From assembly GCF_000350225.1 (NCBI RefSeq), contig NW_005179343.1, positions 1 to 64,000 of the forward strand: a DNA stretch of 64,000 nt, read 5' to 3'. The notes under the pieces are model-generated. The model was not told where the DNA came from, ran no database searches, and was given only the letters and a program-made list of their open reading frames with translations. The DNA is from Chondrus crispus. Lineage: Eukaryota > Rhodophyta > Florideophyceae > Gigartinales > Gigartinaceae. Positions 10,566 to 21,480 of this stretch are shown here, piece by piece. Both the position numbers and the translations under genes were made by a program. Every line of letters begins with the position of its first letter. Within the stretch, counting starts at the first letter, position 1.

Positions 10566-11010
10566 GTTTTGGACCCCAGTCCAAAGATTGGTCCAAACTA
10601 ATATTCCATTTGTCTCCTGTGTCGCGAGATGTTAAGCTCTGGCTACGAGACGCATATCAACATGACTGTGGTGTTCCCCCGGTTCGAATGACATCTGTTT
10701 CGTCGAATGGCACTAGAGATATCGAACTCGTTTAAAAAAAACCCGAATGGGGCTCGAAAAAATCATCAACAAAATCGAGCATAGGGCTAGGGACCATGTC
10801 TCGAAGGGATGTCAAAAGCGAAAACGTACAGTATCTTCCCAAACACTAGATCTTCTCACAACTTTCTCAGAACCCCATTACAGGAGCCCGTTGTGCCTGA
10901 CCCCATACCTCTTGCCATCGAATCTCATAAATTGCCACCAACTTTGGAATCTTCCCTGTGGTATCTGTCTGGGGATGAGCCCCACTTCTTCATGTTCGCC
11001 TTGACCATAT
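10566..11010. other. no gene recognised
   Basis: Short open stretches only, with a conceptual peptide VSRDVKLWLRDAYQHD near 10620-10670 that may be the tail of the older retroelement. No repeat ends or RNA genes were seen. Confidence 0.3.
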
Positions 11011-11015
11011 ACTAT

Positions 11016-11800
11016 AGTACAGGGGGGGGGGGGGGGGGAAGCGCAATAGTGCCGCTTTTATTAGGGTCATTTTATTATTGCCACCCTCGAATTGGTGCCA
11101 CCAAAACCGGCAGACACAGGTTCTGCCACGTGTCATGAACGACGTCGCGTCGCTCCTCCCACAGTAAACAGGACCAAGGTCTTGAGTCTCTCCTACAGTA
11201 CCGATGCATCACCAAGCAGATCTTGTGAATGCACATGGGAAAGTTGGTCGAAATGAAACAGAAATTGATAAATCCATGATGGATGGTATAGTAGGGTTTC
11301 TCTCCCGACTGAGAGCCTGGTGCCAGAAGACGGCCTTGCAGAAACTGCAGAATTCTGAAGGAAAGATGTGGAGGAATGGATTGAGATCGAGACTAATGAG
11401 CTTGTGGCAGAAGCTTGTATTAGTGATGCTTGCGATTCAATACGTTATGGTGGAGAGCTACAGAATCAGTCTGCCAGTGATGCTATGATGGATGATTGTT
11501 GGGCAGAAGACGAGTGTGAAATTACCGAGAGGCGGCCGTACCGAGTGCTGTAGTGCTAGCAATGTTGTTTGGGTCTTTGGAGAGTCTGGGTGTGGAGTGC
11601 GATGTGAGCAATGCCTTATCGCACTTGAGGTCTGCAAAACGAGCTTTTCCAGAAGCTAGGCATGAGAGACAGGGCCAAAGGCAACAACAGCAGACTCTAA
11701 TAACAGAGTTCTGGCCGGGTGGTGGTTCTGCCATGATTGTTCCGCTCCGAATTAGTGCTGCATTATTAGTCTTTACGGGGGGGCGGCACTAATGGGTAGG
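11016..11800 (+). mobile_element. pogo/Tigger-like DNA transposon remnant
   Basis: The left end reads GTACA followed by 17 G (11022-11038) and then GCGCAATAGTGCCGCTTTTATTAG. It resembles the left end of the element at 21942, which reads GCGATATAGTGTCATCTTTATTAG after a G tract. The right end near 11740-11800 has related pieces (ATTAGTGCTGCATTATTAG, GGGGGGGCGGCACTAAT). Between them, two frames hold transposase C-terminal sequence: EEWIEIETNELVAEA (11368-11553) and ALSHLRSAKRAFPEARHERQ followed by QTLITEF (11553-11730). Pogo-family proteins commonly end in a similar QT.ITDFF-type tail. The N-terminal and catalytic parts are missing and the frame is broken. Confidence 0.5.
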
Positions 11801-11828
11801 GTCGACTGTATTGGGGCCAAGACTGTGG

Positions 11829-11970
11829 TGATTCCTTCATATGACTCCCAGTCATTCCTCTCTCATGTCGTTGGCCAACGGCACCTCCCCTTTTGCTCAG
11901 TGGTTATCATTCCCTGCATGACAGGTTATGGGCCTCATTGCTACTGCTGCGCACGCGAGTTCGAATCCCA
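11829..11970 (+). ncRNA. tRNA-like pol III promoter boxes, SINE-like head
   Basis: An A-box-like TTGCTCAGTGGTTAT (11893-11907) is followed about 50 bases later by a B-box-like GAGTTCGAATCCC (11957-11969). D- and T-arm pairing is poor, so it is not a working tRNA. A tRNA-derived SINE or tRNA pseudogene fits better. Its first 95 bases recur exactly at 12366-12460. The call rests on box motifs only. Confidence 0.4.
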
Positions 11971-11998
11971 CCATACACCTCCCCCCCACACTACCCTG

Positions 11999-12112
11999 TC
12001 ACAAGCTCACACGTCAACCACCCGACGTCGTTAGAAGCTACCTCTCACAAGCTCACACGTCAACCACCCGACGTCGTTAGAAGCAACCTCTCACAAGCCG
12101 ACACGTCTCACA
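11999..12112. repeat. 46-bp tandem repeat, about 2.5 units
   Basis: Units start at 11999, 12045 and 12091 with TCACAAGC. The first two are nearly identical, with GACGTCGTTAGAAGC near their ends. The third is partial and diverged. It sits within or behind the SINE-like sequence. Confidence 0.85.
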
Positions 12113-12460
12113 CCCGCCGTATTCACATGACGCCGAAAACCCATTTTCATCAGGTTTCAAGGTCCACCCCGCACTGTAAGACGTCATCAACACGCATCAA
12201 AAACCTTCAGGTTCAGGGTAAACCTGCGCTCATACTTTCAAGTTAATCCGGCAATCCTTCTCATTCAGTCACTCACATACGAGTTCAGGGGGACTGTGGT
12301 GATTCCTTCAACTCTTTCATTGAACTCGTCTGCTCATTCCCACTTTGCGATGCTTCCTTCTCTGCTGATTCCTTCATATGACTCCCAGTCATTCCTCTCT
12401 CATGTCGTTGGCCAACGGCACCTCCCCTTTTGCTCAGTGGTTATCATTCCCTGCATGACA

Positions 12461-13990
12461 AAGACATTACGCGTGTACTTTGTTGGCTTGCCATAAGCAC
12501 AGACATGTACAAGTCATACATACAAGTCATACATACAGTACATATGTATGCACAGTATACAAGTCTGCGCTTATATACCGTATGTCATATAAATTCATAG
12601 CAAAACTGATTGCAGATATAGAACTTGCTCAATGCTAATTCGTTGTTGCCAACAACAAATTGGCATAGAGCAAGTTTTGCATGCCGCGCAATTGGTAGCG
12701 GGGAATGCAAACTGCTTTATGCAGGGATGGGCCATCGAAGTATAGAAATGCACTTCGAGGGAGACATCAAGAACAAATTGCGATAGATTGGGCTTCCTAA
12801 TAAGGTTGAGATAACGCTATCTTGAATGACGGACCGCAAGGACAGACTGTCCGCATTACAGTCTGTCATTCGCGTACTTAGACCCACGAGACGGCGACGA
12901 CGAGTAAAGACGACCCCATGAGGATTATGATTCATCATTGAACTTGTCACATTCGAAATTAAAAAATGAACGTTGTTGCCAACAATCCAATGTACTGCAA
13001 GCACAATTCTTCGATGAGACTCATGACAGCAAACCGTAGTGACCCTAACGTGATTTGGAGGATTATATACTTTTTCCCTTTTTTCATTAAAAATCATTTG
13101 CAAAAACTCAACAAGAGGGAGACTAATTTTGTGACGGAAAAAATCTACCATGACATCAACGATTTTCAATCCCACACAAATGTGATGACTCACGATCCCC
13201 CTCCCCCTTTTTACTTTCTGTGCTTCTGGTCCTAACGCTAAGGGACCCTCGCCGCCGCATCCGCTGGCGTTGTCAGTCGTGTCCACCTGTCCAGCTGGAC
13301 AGGTTGCGTTATGGCAGGCCTTCTGTTCGCTCGCAATATGTGCCGGGACATCTGTTTTGATCGCCACTTTTTGTGCGTCATGACACGCCTTCTGCTCCGC
13401 CGCACTATTAGTGTGCGGAGGATTCAGTTCTTTAGCGAAACAGTGGGGGATGGGTACAATGCTCAGCGCTGTTTTGAGGTGAAGAAACAGTTGCTTGCTC
13501 ATTGGTTTCGTTGGTTGGTCAGCCAGCATGCTCTTTGAGAGTACATGTGTGACCCTGATTGTTCTGTTCTTGATGTGTTCACGTGGGAAGTGGACAGATT
13601 TGAGGGCATAGGCCGGTGGTTGTGAAGCGGTGTGGCGGGAGGAAGGAGGGGTTCTGGATGGCGCTTCATCCGCATGAGGAGGATGATAATGGGTTTCAGA
13701 TGCACGGAGGGGAGGATGGGAAGGTGAGGTTTCGATACGAGGGGCGGGAGCGGTGTTTCGAGGTGGGTGAGGATCATTCGGCCGTGGAGACGGATGCGGT
13801 TGGAGGGAAGGAGTTTGCGACGAGGGTAAAGCGGTAGTGTATGTGGATGTTTCCGGTTTAGTTGATGGTGTTTCATGGCTCGGGGGCTGTCAGTCAGTTG
13901 GTGGTTGTGTTGAGGTGTATCGCGGGGGTTCGATGCCAAGCGATCTGGGGGTTTTGGGGGGTAGCTCCAGCCGTGGAGTAGAGGGCAGGG
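12461..13990 (-). mobile_element. Ty1/copia-like fossil, 3' part
   Basis: On the minus strand the frame at about 13560-13450 reads RVTHVLSKSMLADQPTKPMSK. This is the typical end of a copia RNase H domain (LADxxTKPL...F). The sequence before it (about 13990-13580, minus) is Pro/Ser-rich like the linker found in copia polyproteins. Below it lies a non-coding stretch. A minus-strand TGTTGGCAACAAC at about 12655, with a TATA-like run near 12575-12590, may mark its 3' LTR, but I could not find a partner LTR. The element is broken and only its 3' third is present. Confidence 0.5.
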
Positions 13991-14727
13991 GGGATGGAGT
14001 TTGTTTTTACGCCGCAGCTCACTGTCGTTTGTGGCTTGCGGAGGGTGGAAGGGAGTGGATGAAAAAAAAAAAAGAAGGGTGGAGGGAGTTTTTTCTTTGA
14101 GCTACAGTAAATTACTCGGAAAGCTGTTTCAGAGATTTGCATGCTCGCACAACGCACCAATAGGGGGCTGCCCACTGCGCCGCTTCATCCGTCAACCGAC
14201 ATTGAGCAACAACAATTGGCGGTGTCAGCGAGGCCGTCGATCTCCCACACCCCCAGATTCTCGGCGCCTTCCGCATCATCTTCATCAATCGCCGCACGCC
14301 GCACTTTCTCGACCGTGCTCCTCCGTCTTCGAATTCGTCCCTGCCCTCCACCTCCGCTCCCCACTTGCTGACAATGCCCCGCCTCCGGCCCCCGCCTCGC
14401 CCCCCGCCTCGCCCCCCGCCTTCCGTCCCTGTCACGCACTTCTTTCCCCTCGATTCGCTCGCCCGCTGCCTGACCGCTGCCTGACGTGGGCCCCGATTCA
14501 ATTGCACTGACGTTCCTAACACTGGCGAAACAGCACACACTGGCAGCTCGCTTCCCCGCATTCACTTAAATACCATTCACCATGGCCGCCAACGCGATCC
14601 CGGATTTCTGGCTTGCCCCGTTTGCTTCCGATAATCGCTTTCTACTCTTGCTTTCTCGTTTTCACGTTTACCACCCGCCTTCCTTTCTCTTTACGTTTGC
14701 GAAACACTCACATCGCTCTTCGACACC
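13991..14727. other. upstream region of the surface-protein gene
   Basis: No gene seen. It includes A-rich (14060-14071) and C-rich stretches and a short CCCCCGCCTCG-type tandem repeat at about 14388-14421. A TTAAATA at 14566-14572 lies 156 bases before the ATG and may serve as a TATA element for the gene at 14728, although it is weaker than the boxes before the other host genes. Confidence 0.4.
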
Positions 14728-17700
14728 ATGAACTCCTTCTTCATGAACGCTCGATGCTTGGTCGCCTTGGCTCTGCTCTTCATACTCTTCATGACGCAGA
14801 CCCACGCCTTTACAGAGGTCTTTGCCGTCACCAAGGATAACGACGAAAACTCGTACTATGTGGGAAATCAGGGCTCCAATTTCTACATTGGGAAGAGGGA
14901 CAGTTTGTGCGGCTTCGTCTGGAAAAGCTCAGCTGGATCCACCACAGGCGACGATGATAACGATCGCAATGAAGAGATCTTGTACGACGTCATTATGGGC
15001 ACCGAAGCCACCATTTATGCTGTTGGTTCCACCAGGGGCAATTTCGAGTTTCCGGCACAGGAGCTGCCTAATCTCGATGCTGCCGTCCTTGTATACAGCC
15101 CTACTGACGGCTCGGTCATCCGTCAGGCACAGTACGATGAGCCGGAAGGCTTTGACAATGTTGCTACGTCGCTCGCGCAAAAGCCAGATGGGACGCTTCT
15201 TGTCGCTGTCCTGGGGTCGGTCACCAATCTCGACCAAACCGCTGTTTTTGAGACACGGTTGTTGGAGGTCAACCCCTCTACTCTCGTTGTTGATGCCATC
15301 CACTCGATCGCCGTGACTACGACTGAGCTCTTAAGTGTTACCGGAGGTCCCAAGTTGCTGGATTTTGCTCACGATTCGGCCACAGACTCGATTGTCGCCG
15401 TGGGGCATATTCTGGGCAGGGGTATCCTTTGGCGGTACGACTTGTCCACCAAAGCAGTCACGGCCCAGGCCGAATGGGGTAATGTGTTTGGCAGCTTCCA
15501 GACGAACGGCTTTACTTCTGATGCCACAGGCTCGTTTTTTGTTGTCGGTTCGAGCTCAACAAACATCCTTGGGAATACTGATCTCGTCGGGATGGTCAGT
15601 TCGGAGCTCCACGCCTACGTCATCAGGTATGATGCTTTGACCACGTCCCCAACTGCCGCCACCTGGGTCCGTCAACTAGGCAGCACCGGCAGCAGCCAGT
15701 CGGGAAATGACATCACCATTGATCCTGTGTCCATGCATCTCGTCGTCGTCGGAGCCTTCGATTCTAGCTTTGAAGTTGTTGACTCACAGACGTCGCAAAC
15801 GTTCCAGGTCGAAGCCGAGTCGGACAATGGGCTGACGGACATTTTTGTATGGGTGTTGAACAAGGAATCTGGAGACTTTGTGGACGTGAGAAAATCGGAC
15901 GCCGCTAGCACTGTGTCCGAGGATCGCGCCAACGTAGTACAGGTCCTGTCAAGTCAACGTGTCGACATCGGAGGCGTCATTAATGATGGAGTCGATGCAG
16001 ACCCTCTTGTGTGTGATGATTCCGCGCTATCACCTAGCGTTACACCTTCACTGCCGAGTCCGAGTGAGAGCACTGTACCAAGCGTGAGTGCCCCTGCATC
16101 TATCAGCGCAAGTCAGGTACCGATTGGTAGTGCCTCCATCAGCTCAGGTGCCAGCTCGCCGTCAGCAAGTGCGGTGGCAAGTGCAAGTGTTCTGTTGCCG
16201 GTTACTTCAGAGACGCCGTCGGTCTCTCCGGCGTTTGGTTCGTCTGTCAGTCCTCAAGCTTCGGGCAGTATTCTGCTGCCTCTGATTTCCGCCACTCCAT
16301 CGACATCCTCTGGCTCGCAGGTATCGGTGAGCCCGCTGGTATCGGTGAGCCCGCTGGTGACGGGGAGCATCTTCGTGCCATTGATCTCGAGTACGCCGTC
16401 GCCTACTGCTACGGTTCCTTCCGTGAGTGCAGCGTCTTCGGGAAGCGTTTTGGTGCCCCTCATCTCGGCCACACCGTCCGCCATACCGTCCCACTTCGTG
16501 CAGCTGATTTCTCCGACTGCGATTCTCGCTTCTGGAATAGAACCTGAGACGTCGGATGAAGGCCCAGCCCCGTCACAGTTGTTGCCTGGGGAAGTGATGC
16601 CCACGGCGTTGCCCGTGATCTTTATTTCTGCTACGCCATCCCCGCTTGGATCACCGTCATCATTGGCAGTGCAACCTCCCGCCACCTCTGTTGAATTGGA
16701 TATGGAAATAGTGGACATGAGTGTCGCACCGTCTGCAGAATCACTCTTGGAACCCGCGCCATCGAGGCTTCCAGTTTTATCCACTTCTGTTATGCCATCT
16801 GGGACAACCCAAGTGGTTTCGCCGATTATTACTGCGCCTGTTGAGACGGGGGTGGAAAAGGTCCCGAGTGGAGGTGTGATCGTTTCAGCAGAACCTTCAA
16901 CGGTAGTAGAAGCATCTGTGCTTCCGACTGTGTCCGTTTCGACGACACCAACAACGGCTGCTTCTGAAGAGTTTCCATCTTCAACTGGGGTGGTTTCAGG
17001 GGGAGTGTTCGAGCCTGTGGCATCGTCCATGCCATCGCCCATGCCATCTGAAGAGTTTCCATCTTCAACTGAGGTGATTTCAGGGGGAGTGTTCGAGCCT
17101 GTGGCATCGTCCATGCCATCGCCCATGCCATCTGAAGAGTTTCCATCTTCAACTGGGGTGATTTCAGGGGGAGTGTTCGAGCCTGTGGCATCGTCCATGC
17201 CATCGTTTCTAGCCAAAGGAAGTCCGGCATCACTGTCGGCTTCCATGAATAAAGAAAGCTCTGTATTTGAGATAGGGGCAAGTGCGCTCGCGGAGGCATC
17301 GCGAGATTCAGTTGTGGTGGTTTCGCCTTCAGTGGCAGGGGCGAGCGGAAATGGAAGACCGGAATCTGATGGAGACAGAGAAGAAGTCATTGGGGAGGGG
17401 ACTCCAGGAATGGAGGCAAGTCGGCGACCATCGAAGGAACCGAGGGTGTCACAAGAATTCATGCCTGGGGGGGGGAGCAGTCTGGACGCTTCTTTCAAAC
17501 CGCAACCGTCGGAACTACCGTTTCCGGTAGACGTTCCGATAGACGAAGTGGAGGAATCGCGCGGTGCTGAATCGAGTGATATGGAAGGCATGGACAGTCC
17601 TGCTGTGTCCCTGGATGACGGAATGGATGCTTCGGCGACACCCGAACTGATGATGGCATCTCTACCGGGTATGTTGAAGGCAAGCCCTCGGCAGTCCAGG

Positions 17701-20190
17701 AATCCTCGTCCTGAAGAAACAGAGGCCGACGAATCGATTGGAGCGAGTGCTGAGGCCTCGAGTTTGGACAACGGCGACGGCCGGGATGAGAAGCCACCGT
17801 CTGATGAACCTACGGAGATCGAGCCAACGGACATGGCCCCTTTTTCGGGTGAGGCCTTGGCATCGCAGCTTGTAGTGGATACGGCACTTCCAAGACCAAG
17901 TCCAAGCATTGCAACAGGACCACAACCGTCGAGCCTGGTGCAACTGGAAGTGTCTCCGGTCGGTCCTATGCCTTTGCCGACGTTGTCTCCAAGCAGCAGC
18001 TTTAGGCCTTCACTCACGGTGAGTCCGGCAGAGAAGCCTCGGGCCAGCGTATCGTTACCAAGATCACCGCGTCCGGGAGCGTCAGCGGAGCTCACGAATG
18101 GTGTGAGTCCTGAAGTTTTTGAAATGACGGTTTCGCCTGAGGTGATGCCAGAACGCAGCCCGCGTGGGTTTGAGGGAGTATTTGAGTCTCCTTCTGTGTC
18201 AGAGCCATGGATTACAGCTCCCAGCGTGACTGTTGAATATAGCGATGATCTGCTACCTTCCGGTGAAGAATCGGATGGTCTAGATGGCCTGGATGGTCTA
18301 GCTACCCCTCTGATACCTGGCAATTTGGTATCATTAGCACCGACCAGCGCATCGCCATTTGTCAGCCCTACCGTCACAGTCACAGTTTTAGAAGAAACGG
18401 TGACGACCAGCGCGATACCTCGTGGGTCAGGAAGACCTGGGGAATCAATTTCACAAACAAGCCCGAGCTCCTCAACTTCGAAGGTCATAGAGGTGGTGCC
18501 GTCGGCGACACCGTCGTTAGTACCGGGGAGAAGCTTGATTTCAAGTCCCAATCCGGATTCGAGCTCGACACCTGGAGGTGCGACGGGAAGCCCTTCGAAC
18601 GTTGAGATTTCTATACCTGCGGCTTCGGCGCCCGGCGTCTCCGTCACTTCTGCTCAGCGAGAGCCACCAGAGACACCAAGGCAGTCGACAAGTGTCAGCG
18701 CTGTGGAGGCATCACGGACTCCGCTACCGTTGTTTACTGGTAGCCCACTACTGTCACCGACTGGGGCACCGCTGCCGTCATCAAGCGTTGTTGCAATTGT
18801 ACCGACCGAGACCCCAACACCCCTATCAAGTGTGAACGACTTCTCGCCGACACGGACGCCTACTCCTTCATCAAGTGTCAATGAAGCCCCACCGATCAGG
18901 ACACCAACACCAATACCAACACCAACACCAACGCCAACACTAACGCCAACACCAACACCAACACCAAAACCAGCGCCTTCATCAAGTTTCGATGAAAACC
19001 TACCGACTCAAACACCGATCCCTTCTTCAAGTGTTTCGGAAACCCTTGCAACCGGGAATCCTACGCCTTTACCAAGCGGAACCGAAATCGTACCGACCCA
19101 GACACCGATACCTTCCTCGAGTATCAACAGCATACTACCCACGATAACAGCAACGCCTACGTTAAGTATGGTCACAATGCTACCCACGAGGACATCTATT
19201 CCATCAACGAGTTTCAACCCAATAGGACCGAGTGTATCACCAGCTGCAGCGCAGGTTTCCATCTCAGCTTCACCAGTTTCTCCGAGCCGACCTGCAGATG
19301 TTGACGACTCGCCTGATTTATCTTCCGACCCACCGACTCCCGTTGCCCCGTCATCTGAAGTCGACGTTCCCAATCTTGTGAAAGCGACTGACGAAGAAGA
19401 CCCAGGATCATCTCCGGAAGCGCAGATACTGGGAACGCCGGAGGGAGTGGCAGTCTGGTCGCCGGTGCCGAGCGAAGAATATGTTCCCTTGTTTCCGTGT
19501 GCGGATTACGGCCTGGTCCATGACATGCGAGAGCTCAACCACACAAACAATTATCAAAGGGTGTCGATGCAAATTCAGGTGGCCGGCCCGAACGTAACGA
19601 ATACTTGTGGGCTGACGGAGAGGGTGTTGGAGAGGTTTATCAATTTCAGTGCCGCGAATACGCAATCGAATGCGAGGCAATGGTACGTCACCCGAGTTGA
19701 GGATGGACCAGCTGTTTACAGTGGACAGTTTTCGCTGGTGACGATTGTTGAGCCCGACGAGTTTGGAAGCGTGAATGAAACGGGCAGCCCATCGCCATCG
19801 GCAACAGCGAAAGCAGCGGAGCTGTATCGAGGATCTGTGATATTTGCAGTGGTGGCATACATGAAACCGGCGTCTGTGGATCTGGCAGCAGGGTCCTACA
19901 TGGACTACGTCATGTCTCAAAGAATTGTGTACGCCCTTCAAGACCAAGGATTTAGAGACATTCTTTGGACCGGAATGCTGATGAGCCCACAGCTTTTGGA
20001 CTTGAGGACGGCGAGTGTCGAGGATTCGGAGGAGAAGGGAAGTAATATTGGAGGTACGATCGGGTTGGTGTGCCTTGGGGTTGTAGGGGTTGTGGTGCTA
20101 GCAATATTTGTTGTTAAGGACAGCTCTCTAGGTGGGGTGGCAAGTGCAGCGGCTGCTAACGCACCTACTACCGGGGATGAAATGGCTTGA
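14728..20190 (+). CDS. mucin-like type I membrane surface protein
   Basis: One uninterrupted 1820-codon frame. Residues 1-27 form a signal peptide (hydrophobic core LVALALLFILFM, cleavage likely after THA). Residues 28 to about 425 form a folded domain with segments such as WVRQLGSTGSSQSGNDITID and LVVVGAFDSSF that resemble SBBP-type beta-propeller repeats. About 430-1585 is a Ser/Pro/Thr-rich stalk with recurring LISATPS motifs, three 28-residue repeats and a (Pro-Thr)n tract, expected to be O-glycosylated. About 1586-1770 is a second domain with Cys and N-glycosylation sequons (NHT, NVT, NFS). About 1774-1796 is a hydrophobic membrane segment (LVCLGVVGVVVLAIFVV), followed by a short tail of about 24 residues. 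The start was chosen because it opens the signal peptide. A wall- or matrix-anchored adhesin-like role is inferred; I know no named homologue. Confidence 0.88.
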   Translation: MNSFFMNARCLVALALLFILFMTQTHAFTEVFAVTKDNDENSYYVGNQGSNFYIGKRDSLCGFVWKSSAGSTTGDDDNDRNEEILYDVIMGTEATIYAVGSTRGNFEFPAQELPNLDAAVLVYSPTDGSVIRQAQYDEPEGFDNVATSLAQKPDGTLLVAVLGSVTNLDQTAVFETRLLEVNPSTLVVDAIHSIAVTTTELLSVTGGPKLLDFAHDSATDSIVAVGHILGRGILWRYDLSTKAVTAQAEWGNVFGSFQTNGFTSDATGSFFVVGSSSTNILGNTDLVGMVSSELHAYVIRYDALTTSPTAATWVRQLGSTGSSQSGNDITIDPVSMHLVVVGAFDSSFEVVDSQTSQTFQVEAESDNGLTDIFVWVLNKESGDFVDVRKSDAASTVSEDRANVVQVLSSQRVDIGGVINDGVDADPLVCDDSALSPSVTPSLPSPSESTVPSVSAPASISASQVPIGSASISSGASSPSASAVASASVLLPVTSETPSVSPAFGSSVSPQASGSILLPLISATPSTSSGSQVSVSPLVSVSPLVTGSIFVPLISSTPSPTATVPSVSAASSGSVLVPLISATPSAIPSHFVQLISPTAILASGIEPETSDEGPAPSQLLPGEVMPTALPVIFISATPSPLGSPSSLAVQPPATSVELDMEIVDMSVAPSAESLLEPAPSRLPVLSTSVMPSGTTQVVSPIITAPVETGVEKVPSGGVIVSAEPSTVVEASVLPTVSVSTTPTTAASEEFPSSTGVVSGGVFEPVASSMPSPMPSEEFPSSTEVISGGVFEPVASSMPSPMPSEEFPSSTGVISGGVFEPVASSMPSFLAKGSPASLSASMNKESSVFEIGASALAEASRDSVVVVSPSVAGASGNGRPESDGDREEVIGEGTPGMEASRRPSKEPRVSQEFMPGGGSSLDASFKPQPSELPFPVDVPIDEVEESRGAESSDMEGMDSPAVSLDDGMDASATPELMMASLPGMLKASPRQSRNPRPEETEADESIGASAEASSLDNGDGRDEKPPSDEPTEIEPTDMAPFSGEALASQLVVDTALPRPSPSIATGPQPSSLVQLEVSPVGPMPLPTLSPSSSFRPSLTVSPAEKPRASVSLPRSPRPGASAELTNGVSPEVFEMTVSPEVMPERSPRGFEGVFESPSVSEPWITAPSVTVEYSDDLLPSGEESDGLDGLDGLATPLIPGNLVSLAPTSASPFVSPTVTVTVLEETVTTSAIPRGSGRPGESISQTSPSSSTSKVIEVVPSATPSLVPGRSLISSPNPDSSSTPGGATGSPSNVEISIPAASAPGVSVTSAQREPPETPRQSTSVSAVEASRTPLPLFTGSPLLSPTGAPLPSSSVVAIVPTETPTPLSSVNDFSPTRTPTPSSSVNEAPPIRTPTPIPTPTPTPTLTPTPTPTPKPAPSSSFDENLPTQTPIPSSSVSETLATGNPTPLPSGTEIVPTQTPIPSSSINSILPTITATPTLSMVTMLPTRTSIPSTSFNPIGPSVSPAAAQVSISASPVSPSRPADVDDSPDLSSDPPTPVAPSSEVDVPNLVKATDEEDPGSSPEAQILGTPEGVAVWSPVPSEEYVPLFPCADYGLVHDMRELNHTNNYQRVSMQIQVAGPNVTNTCGLTERVLERFINFSAANTQSNARQWYVTRVEDGPAVYSGQFSLVTIVEPDEFGSVNETGSPSPSATAKAAELYRGSVIFAVVAYMKPASVDLAAGSYMDYVMSQRIVYALQDQGFRDILWTGMLMSPQLLDLRTASVEDSEEKGSNIGGTIGLVCLGVVGVVVLAIFVVKDSSLGGVASAAAANAPTTGDEMA
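16963..17214 (+). repeat. three 84-bp in-frame tandem repeats
   Basis: Units start at 16963, 17047 and 17131 with TCTGAAGAGTTTCCATCTTC. The 84-base period equals 28 codons. The copies are nearly identical and encode SSTGVISGGVFEPVASSMPS-type units in the stalk. Such arrays readily change copy number, so length differences between alleles are expected. Confidence 0.95.
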
Positions 20191-21285
20191 GAAAACGTCA
20201 AAGAAGTGTACACGTGATACAATATAATAGATAGAAACGATAGCTCTGAAAGCTTACCGTCGTGCCCTTCGATAGGGCGCGGTGCCCGTGAATGTATTTA
20301 TTGGTGTTAAACAAACTGTGTATTTATGTTGAACATCTTGTGTGTTAGTAAGGCCCTGATGTCTCTCATATCTTTCATGAATATTCACATACCAGATCGT
20401 TTCCAAGGACGCATCCCTCGTGCATTGATAGTTATTGACTTGGGCGTTTGGTGTGGAGAAAAGAGGAGGCAGAATTGAAGCCACGCAAAGACAACAGTGC
20501 CATAGTCCTCCTTGTCGACGGCTGGTCGTGCGATTCGCTCGAATGGAAGGATTGCTGTCAATGTTGATGATATCGTATATGTTGTAACAGGGAAGTTTTC
20601 CTTGTGACTGTTTATTGACGAGGCGTGTGTACCTGTTGGGGAGGCGTTAAGGAAGAAAACCGTGGACTGCAAAACCGACCTGTGTAGCATTCCACAGCTG
20701 TCGTGCTTTCATTTTACCCATCATGAAACCGGGGCATCGTTCTTTTTACAACATTTCCCTACTCTGTATTGCTGCTACATATTGAACATGCTTCACTCTG
20801 CCAACTTGCACCTATCCTTCCTTCTCCCAGTAACCAGCTACAATGCGAAAAGTTCTCCCTCCTCAGTTCATTTTCAGAAGGTGTAAAAGACGAGAGCAGC
20901 CGGGTAAGCGCATGTTACCGTTCGATTCTGGTGTATGGCGGTTCTCAACGTTGGTGCAAGCATTTGTTTGCAGACACTTGCTCGGTTCATCGATACACTG
21001 TATGGTAGACCTGGAATCAGAGGGTTGGCAGGGCCACGTGTACGACCTGTTCTGTCGCCCATGAAAGTGTCCACGTGTACACCTCAGATCGTTCTGACAC
21101 GTGTGGACACTGATCCTCGGCGGCTCTTGTAGAAACCCGTGTACCGCCGATCTTCGCGGCCGCCTTTTCCACAGACAGCTTTCTGCGCCCCTCACCTCGC
21201 ACGGGCTCGCTCCGGAGGCTGTTGCAGGACCGGGTCCTCGCCGTCTTCAAGATGCGCAGGAATGACCCGCACAGGTAGGGGCCGT
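20191..21285. other. no gene recognised downstream of the surface-protein gene
   Basis: An A/T-rich stretch (20217-20240) just after the stop may hold the polyadenylation signal. The rest has only short, unconvincing open frames on both strands. An imperfect inverted repeat with CACGTG boxes lies near 21066-21112. Confidence 0.3.
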
Positions 21286-21480
21286 GCCGAGTGGCAGAGC
21301 GGTTTGGGGTTCACGAGACGCATGTGACGGATTTGCTCAGGTATGCAGGGGCTTATACGGAAAGTTTGGTTTGGATCAGGATGGCATGGTTAGGGCCTGC
21401 TACAAGGCTGGTTTGGAGGATAAAATTGTTGCATTTGAGGGGAACTGAACAACTAATGGATGAAATTGTGTTACTTGGGT
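21286..21480 (+). pseudogene. possible pogo-like transposase helix-turn-helix fragment
   Basis: The open frame starts MAERFGVHETHVTDLLRYA, which fits the CENP-B/pogo N-terminal helix-turn-helix pattern (..ia..fgvs.stvs.i.k). The rest, up to the stop at 21480, is not recognisable. It may be a distant part of the pogo-like element at 21942 or a separate remnant. Confidence 0.35.

Larger units (their letters stand above)
11829..12460. repeat. 95-bp perfect direct repeat (11829-11923 and 12366-12460)
   Basis: The two copies are identical over 95 bases and 537 bases apart. Each carries the A-box-like TGCTCAGTGG. Only the first copy continues into the B-box-like sequence. Perfect identity means a recent duplication, such as a local transposition or unequal exchange. 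Confidence 0.95.

Noticed and set aside
11999-12112. CRISPR-like array
   Set aside because: The units are contiguous with no unique spacers; it is an ordinary tandem repeat.
16254-18647. 797-codon ORF on the minus strand
   Set aside because: It lies wholly inside the mucin-like gene. Ser/Pro/Thr codon bias on the plus strand suppresses stops on the other strand; it has no start context or domain of its own.
21280-21330. possible tRNA start (TGCCGAGTGGCAGAGCGG)
   Set aside because: No B box or acceptor-stem partner follows within a tRNA length. The sequence is better read as a pogo-like helix-turn-helix.
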